Source: MED-G78 sp964546275
GTDB taxonomy: Bacteria > Pseudomonadota > Gammaproteobacteria > Magnimaribacterales > D2472
Length of the DNA stretch: 64,000 nucleotides
Assembly: GCA_964546275.1 (NCBI GenBank)
Contig: CAZJJG010000003.1
Location: forward strand, 1 to 64,000
Direction of reading: 5' to 3'
Under the pieces are notes generated by a model. It did not search any database and was not told the origin of the DNA. It saw only the letters and a list, made by a program, of their open reading frames with translations. The position numbers were made by a program, and so were the translations under genes. This document shows positions 60,314-64,000 of the stretch, one piece after another. Each line of letters begins with the position of its first letter. Position 1 is the stretch's first letter.

Positions 60314-61541
60314 CTTTTATTAATCCCTTCATGATTTCCTTTATTGCATGATCATCAATAAGTTGAATATCTCTAATGGAATCAGATGCCCCAATTTCTT
60401 TTGCTTTTATAAGAATTAGGTCTGTAATGTTTTCATTATTTACGATTTTAGTTTTAAAAGTGGAGATTTCTTTAGACGACATAGAATTTAACAATTCCCT
60501 GAGCTCTTTTCTAATATTATTTCTTTTGAATTTATTATTAATTTCTTTTTCTGCAACTAAGACTTCATTAACAATCAAATTAGAAGCCTTTTCAGCTTCA
60601 GCTAGCCTTTCTCCAAAATTATCTTTTGTTATTTTCTCGATATCATCAATTGAAAATAAATAAACTTGTTCTAATTCTTTTATCTCAGATTCAATATTCC
60701 TTGGAACAGCTAAATCAATAAAAAGCATAGGTTTATTGTTTCGTATTCTAAGAGCGCTTTCAACTGCTCCTTTTCCAATGATTGGAACAGCTGTAGTTGC
60801 AGATGCTATAACTATATCAGCGTCTTCTAAAGCCTTGTGCGCATGAGATAAGGGCATGGGTATTACATTAAAAGTATCAGAAATATTGATTACTTTGATG
60901 CTTCTATTAATTGCATTTATATTTTTTATACCAGATTTATATAAGCTCTCAATAATTAATTTAGCCATTTCACCACCACCGACAATAAGCACATTTTGAT
61001 TTTCTGGATTTTCAAAAATTTTTCTAACTAAATTTAGAGCTAATCCACTTACAGAAAGAGGATTAATTCCTATTTTGGTTGAGGACCTAATTTTTTTTGA
61101 AATTTCCAATGTTTTATCAACATATTGTCTAAGTCTGTTTTTAATTATTCCTAGATCATCAGCGGTTCTATATGCGCTTTTGAATTGACCAAATATTTCT
61201 TGTTCACCTACAACCTGTGAGTCTACACCGCATGCTACTTTACACATGTGAATAAAGGCATCTTCTTTCTTGTAAAAATAGAAATGTGAATCAGGAATAT
61301 TTTCAACACCTAATGCATGCTTCACAGCATTAAAAATATCATTGATATAATCATTATCAGCAATAAAATAAAATTCTGTTCTATTGCATGTTGATAACCC
61401 AAAAAACGAATCTAAAACATTTGGAAATCGATCTTTTAGATAATTTTCTAAAAAAATATGCGTGGACTCATCTATAATAAATCTTTCTCTTTCAGAGACA
61501 TCTGAGGTTTTATGATTAATGCCAAATAGCTGTAAATTCAT
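60306..61541 (-). CDS. hemA: Glutamyl-tRNA reductase HemA
   Basis: HemA reduces Glu-tRNA(Glu) to glutamate-1-semialdehyde, the first step of C5 haem synthesis. The 411 residues have GINHKTSDVSERERF, the catalytic cysteine C52 in LSTCNRTEFY, the QVVGEQEIFGQFKSAY block, the NADPH loop VLIVGGGEMAKL and the C-terminal dimerisation helices. Its start region overlaps the divergent lolB gene by 23 bp. Confidence 0.96.
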   Translation of the reverse strand: MNLQLFGINHKTSDVSERERFIIDESTHIFLENYLKDRFPNVLDSFFGLSTCNRTEFYFIADNDYINDIFNAVKHALGVENIPDSHFYFYKKEDAFIHMCKVACGVDSQVVGEQEIFGQFKSAYRTADDLGIIKNRLRQYVDKTLEISKKIRSSTKIGINPLSVSGLALNLVRKIFENPENQNVLIVGGGEMAKLIIESLYKSGIKNINAINRSIKVINISDTFNVIPMPLSHAHKALEDADIVIASATTAVPIIGKGAVESALRIRNNKPMLFIDLAVPRNIESEIKELEQVYLFSIDDIEKITKDNFGERLAEAEKASNLIVNEVLVAEKEINNKFKRNNIRKELRELLNSMSSKEISTFKTKIVNNENITDLILIKAKEIGASDSIRDIQLIDDHAIKEIMKGLIKDA

Positions 61542-62010
61542 CTTTAAAAGTTTCTCAATAGCTTTTTTGTTATCTGTAGTTTCATGCGCCTCTCTTAACC
61601 AGCAGTTTTCCGGAGAAAAGTATCTTGGTAAATTTACGCTAATTCAAGATAAAAATAATTCCAATTTCAGTGTTGCAATTTTCCCTTCATCTAGCAATGT
61701 AATTATACAGGTTAAAAAACCTTTATTAGGAAATGTTCTGAACATAACATTTGATAAATTTAAGGCTGTATCTATTATTCCTAAGCTAAATGATAACAAT
61801 ACAGCACTCATAAATAGCATTAATCCAAAATTATATTTTAATATTATTTCTTCCTGCATAAAAAGTAATAAATCTAAAAAAGACTTCAGTATCATAGAAG
61901 ATAATAGATTGAGTGTTAATTGTAGTTATATGAAAAACGGTTCATCAAAAATCATAATTAAAGAAGCAGATAATTTTTATATTAGTGGAGTAATAACTAA
62001 TTATGAATAG
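61519..62010 (+). CDS. lolB: LolB-like outer-membrane lipoprotein
   Basis: LolB receives lipoproteins from LolA and inserts them in the outer membrane. The 163-residue protein has a signal ending LLSVVSC-A and the weakly conserved beta fold with LGKFTLIQDKNNSNFSVAIF and KKPLLGNVLNITFD. It is shorter than E. coli LolB (207). The call rests mainly on its place between divergent hemA and ispE, which is the conserved position of lolB. The ATG at 61519 lies inside hemA (23 bp overlap of the two 5' ends) and has no Shine-Dalgarno site; later in-frame starts would remove the signal's basic end. Confidence 0.75.
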   Translation: MPNSCKFIFKSFSIAFLLSVVSCASLNQQFSGEKYLGKFTLIQDKNNSNFSVAIFPSSSNVIIQVKKPLLGNVLNITFDKFKAVSIIPKLNDNNTALINSINPKLYFNIISSCIKSNKSKKDFSIIEDNRLSVNCSYMKNGSSKIIIKEADNFYISGVITNYE

Positions 62011-62818
62011 CGTAAGTCTTAAATCGCCTGCAAAGATAAATCTATATTTAGAAATACTAGATAAAAGATCAGATGGGTTTCATAATCTAAAATCTGCATT
62101 CCAACTAATTGATCTTTATGATGAAATCCAAATATCTATTAAAGACTCAAAAGAAGTAACAATTTTATGCGAGCCAGCAGTAATTGATTTAAAGGATAAT
62201 ATTATTTTTAAAGTAATAGAGATGCTTAAAAAGAAATTTAACATTAATAAAGGCGTGCAAATTATATTAAAGAAGAATATACCTATCGGCGCTGGTCTTG
62301 GTGGTGGTAGTTCAAATGCTGCTAGTGTTTTGGTTGCTTTAAACAAATTATGGGAGCTTAATATTTCTGATTTAGAGCTATTACAGATTGGTAAAGATTT
62401 AGGGGCAGACGTTCCATTTTTTATTAATGGAAAAAATGCATTTGTTTCAGGTATTGGAGATAAGTTTGAGCTTAAAAAGTCAGAGAAATCAAAATATGTT
62501 CTTATATCTCCAAATATCAACATCTCAACAGGAGAAATGTTTGAATACTATTCCAACAATAATTCATCTTTAAGCGTGAAAGAGGCTTCCCAGAATTCAT
62601 TTTTAGAATCAGTAAAGGCAAAATATCCTGAAATAAATACATTTTATAAAAAAAATATTTCTTCGTTTAATATTTGTTTAACTGGCACTGGTTCAACAAT
62701 GTTTATTGCATACAAAGACTCAAATGAATTAGAAAAAATATTGCAAATAATACCGATTAATTGGAGATTCTTTTTAACTGAAGCTATACAATATTCACCT
62801 TTAGAGGATATGAAATAA
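62003..62818 (+). CDS. ispE: 4-diphosphocytidyl-2-C-methyl-D-erythritol kinase
   Basis: IspE phosphorylates CDP-ME, the step between the two activities of the IspDF fusion encoded at 6141-7289. The 271-residue GHMP kinase has SPAKINLYLEILDKRSDGFH, the ATP loop PIGAGLGGGSSNAAS (about 93-107), GADVPFF and the C-terminal CLTGTGSTMF. It overlaps lolB by 8 bp and is followed after 3 bp by tRNA-Gln. Confidence 0.97.
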   Translation: MNSVSLKSPAKINLYLEILDKRSDGFHNLKSAFQLIDLYDEIQISIKDSKEVTILCEPAVIDLKDNIIFKVIEMLKKKFNINKGVQIILKKNIPIGAGLGGGSSNAASVLVALNKLWELNISDLELLQIGKDLGADVPFFINGKNAFVSGIGDKFELKKSEKSKYVLISPNINISTGEMFEYYSNNNSSLSVKEASQNSFLESVKAKYPEINTFYKKNISSFNICLTGTGSTMFIAYKDSNELEKILQIIPINWRFFLTEAIQYSPLEDMK

Positions 62819-62821
62819 CAT

Positions 62822-62896
62822 TGGGGTGTAGCCAAGCGGTAAGGCAACTGGTTTTGATCCAGTCATGCGGAGGTTCGAATCCTCCCACCCCAACCA
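62822..62896 (+). tRNA. tRNA-Gln (anticodon TTG)
   Basis: A complete cloverleaf: acceptor stem TGGGGTG (62822-62828) with CACCCCA (62886-62892), anticodon stem ACTGG/CCAGT with loop TTTTGAT and anticodon TTG at 62854-62856, and T-arm GAGGTTCGAATCCTC. The CCA end is encoded (62894-62896). The discriminator base is A, unlike the G of E. coli tRNA-Gln. It lies between ispE and prs, the usual pseudomonad position, and is probably cotranscribed with ispE. Confidence 0.95.
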
Positions 62897-62900
62897 ATTT

Positions 62901-62909
62901 TGATATAAT
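62901..62909 (+). promoter_or_regulatory. Extended -10 element of prs
   Basis: TGATATAAT matches the extended -10 form TGnTATAAT. There is no -35 at the right distance, where the 3' end of the tRNA lies. Transcription would start near 62916, two bases before the prs ATG, so this would make an almost leaderless mRNA; prs may also be read from the tRNA transcript. Confidence 0.45.
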
Positions 62910-62917
62910 TATTTATT

Positions 62918-63880
62918 ATGATTAGTAAACCAAATTTAGATATTTTTACAGGAACAGCAAATGCTGAGCTTGCAAATGATGTTGCAGATATTTTAGGTAT
63001 GAAAATGTCGTCTGCTGATATTGGGTATTTTTCCGATGGTGAAATTAAAGTTGAAATTCAAGAAAACGTTAGAGGGCATGATATTTTTATTATTCAGCCT
63101 ACTTGCGCTCCTACTAATAAAAATTTAATGGAATTAATGTTGCTTGCAGATGCGCTAAAAAGATCTTCAGCATCAAGAATTACTGCAGTAGTTCCATACT
63201 ATGGATATGCAAGGCAAGATAGAAGAGTTAAATCAGCCAGAGTTCCAATTAGTGCAAAAGTAGTTGCTGATATGTTTGGTAGTGTTGGTATTGATAGGGT
63301 TTTAACTGTAGATCTTCATTCAGAAACAATTCAAGGATTCTTTGATATGCCAGCTGATAATGTATATACAACTGGGCTAATGGTTCAAGATATTAAATCT
63401 CAAAGCAAAGTAAACATGAAAGATATCGTTGTTGTTTCTCCAGATGTAGGTGGAGTTGTTAGATCAAGAGCTCTAGCAAAACAACTTGATGGAGCAGAGC
63501 TAGCAATAATTGATAAAAGAAGAGCTGCTGCAAACGAGTCAGAGGTTATGAATATAATTGGTGATGTTGAAGGAAAGCTGTGCATTGTTCCTGATGATAT
63601 TATTGATACCGCTGGAACACTTTGTAATGCGGTTGAGGCTTTAAAACAAGCAGGTGCTTCTGGAGTTAAGGCCTATATAACTCATCCAGTGTTATCAGGT
63701 CCTGCAATTGAAAGAATTTCTAATTCTTCTATTGATGAATTAGTTGTAACTAATTCCATTCCTTTGTCCCAAGAAGGTAAAAAATGCAGTAAAATACGCG
63801 TCATTTCGCTGGCTCCAACAATTGCTGAATGTATTAGAAGGTTGAGTAATGAAGAGTCGCTAAGCGCAATGTTTACATAG
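62918..63880 (+). CDS. prs: Ribose-phosphate pyrophosphokinase (PRPP synthase)
   Basis: Prs makes PRPP for nucleotides, histidine and tryptophan. The 320 residues have FSDGEIKVEIQENVRG, YYGYARQDRR, the ribose-phosphate-binding loop DLHSETIQGFFD, VVSPDVGGVVRSRALA, and the PRPP motif DDIIDTAGTLCNA. Length is normal. No Shine-Dalgarno site is visible before the ATG. Confidence 0.98.
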   Translation: MISKPNLDIFTGTANAELANDVADILGMKMSSADIGYFSDGEIKVEIQENVRGHDIFIIQPTCAPTNKNLMELMLLADALKRSSASRITAVVPYYGYARQDRRVKSARVPISAKVVADMFGSVGIDRVLTVDLHSETIQGFFDMPADNVYTTGLMVQDIKSQSKVNMKDIVVVSPDVGGVVRSRALAKQLDGAELAIIDKRRAAANESEVMNIIGDVEGKLCIVPDDIIDTAGTLCNAVEALKQAGASGVKAYITHPVLSGPAIERISNSSIDELVVTNSIPLSQEGKKCSKIRVISLAPTIAECIRRLSNEESLSAMFT

Positions 63881-63893
63881 ATAAGAGGCAAAT

Positions 63894-64000
63894 ATGACAC
63901 AAGAAATAATTTTAAATGCAGATTCTAGAGAAAGAAGTGGTTCAAATAAAGCTAGAGTTATAAGAAAAATTGATGGAATGATTCCAGCTGTAATCTATGG
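63894..64000 (+). CDS. rplY: 50S ribosomal protein bL25, 5' part only
   Basis: From ATG at 63894 the frame encodes 35 residues and runs off the window end. The start reads LNADSRERSGSNKARVIRK and IPAVIYG, the N-terminal 5S-rRNA-binding region of bL25/Ctc (compare REKxGKGASRRLR and PAVIYG in the family). GAGG lies upstream. The prs-rplY order is standard in gammaproteobacteria, usually followed by pth. Confidence 0.9.
   Translation, partial: MTQEIILNADSRERSGSNKARVIRKIDGMIPAVIY

Noticed and set aside
62116..62523. 135-residue minus-strand open frame inside ispE
   Set aside because: Antisense to the full GHMP kinase; no ribosome site or recognisable motif.
1..64000. CRISPR array, insertion sequence, prophage or defence system
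   Set aside because: No spaced direct repeats, transposase, integrase, terminal repeats or known defence domains are visible; nearly all bases belong to conserved housekeeping genes.

Overview
The window is an AT-rich (roughly one third GC by eye), very gene-dense bacterial chromosome segment. Gene content and order point to a streamlined, probably marine, gammaproteobacterium. It carries the blocks surE-pcm-nlpD, rpsF-rpsR-rplI-dnaB-alr, the dcw (division and cell wall) cluster, rplM-rpsI-petABC-sspA, murA-ibaG-mlaC, kdsD-lptA-lptB-rpoN, mreBCD-gatCAB and hemA-prfA-prmC/lolB-ispE-tRNA-prs-rplY. These are familiar from Pseudomonas-like genomes but have many genes removed from between them. 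A SAR86-like lineage fits the AT richness and compaction; that placement is inference. I see no insertion sequences, prophage, CRISPR array or defence island.

Layout. 1-433 is a partial predicted metal-dependent hydrolase on the minus strand, preceded by a palindromic repeat. 658-2922 holds a thiolase and recA, with a LexA box and a terminator. fdxA (3039-3371) faces a minus-strand run of coupled genes: pyrG-kdsA-eno-ftsB-ispDF-surE-pcm-DUF368-nlpD (3373-11334). rpoS, which normally follows nlpD, is absent. 11396-16092 is rpsF-rpsR-rplI-dnaB-alr plus a diiron protein. 16089-31782 is the dcw cluster, read right to left as mraZ-ftsZ-rsmH-ftsL-ftsI-murE-murF-mraY-murD-ftsW-murG-murC-ddlB-ftsQ-ftsA; ftsZ sits second instead of last. 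RNase P RNA, rsmI and an LpoA-like lipoprotein gene follow (31803-34183). 34170-38275 is rplM-rpsI-petABC-sspA, in which the Rieske gene petA has no ATG, GTG or TTG start and appears to begin with AUA. 38346-46000 carries zapE, degS, murA, ibaG, a lone mlaC, kdsD, lptA, lptB and rpoN; 45955-53041 carries mgtE, yhdP and mreBCD; 53123-56282 carries gatCAB. An acyl-CoA ligase and MaoC hydratase pair (56268-58347) is followed by hemA-prfA-prmC, lolB, ispE, tRNA-Gln, prs and the start of rplY.

Together the genes cover nucleotide and isoprenoid precursors (pyrG, prs, ispDF, ispE), the Kdo/LPS pathway (kdsA, kdsD, lptA, lptB), the whole peptidoglycan precursor and septation pathway, rod shape (mreBCD), respiration (bc1 complex) and translation. 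The main surprises are the moved ftsZ under a putative MraZ operator, the AUA start of petA, a MurD shortened by about 70 residues with an altered P-loop, an FtsQ with a lipobox, an ispD-ispF fusion, and many lost neighbours (rpoS, mutS, truD, lpxC, mlaFEDB, kdsC, lptC, hpf, ptsN, sspB). I found no wholly new multi-gene system; the rearranged dcw cluster is the most interesting structure here.
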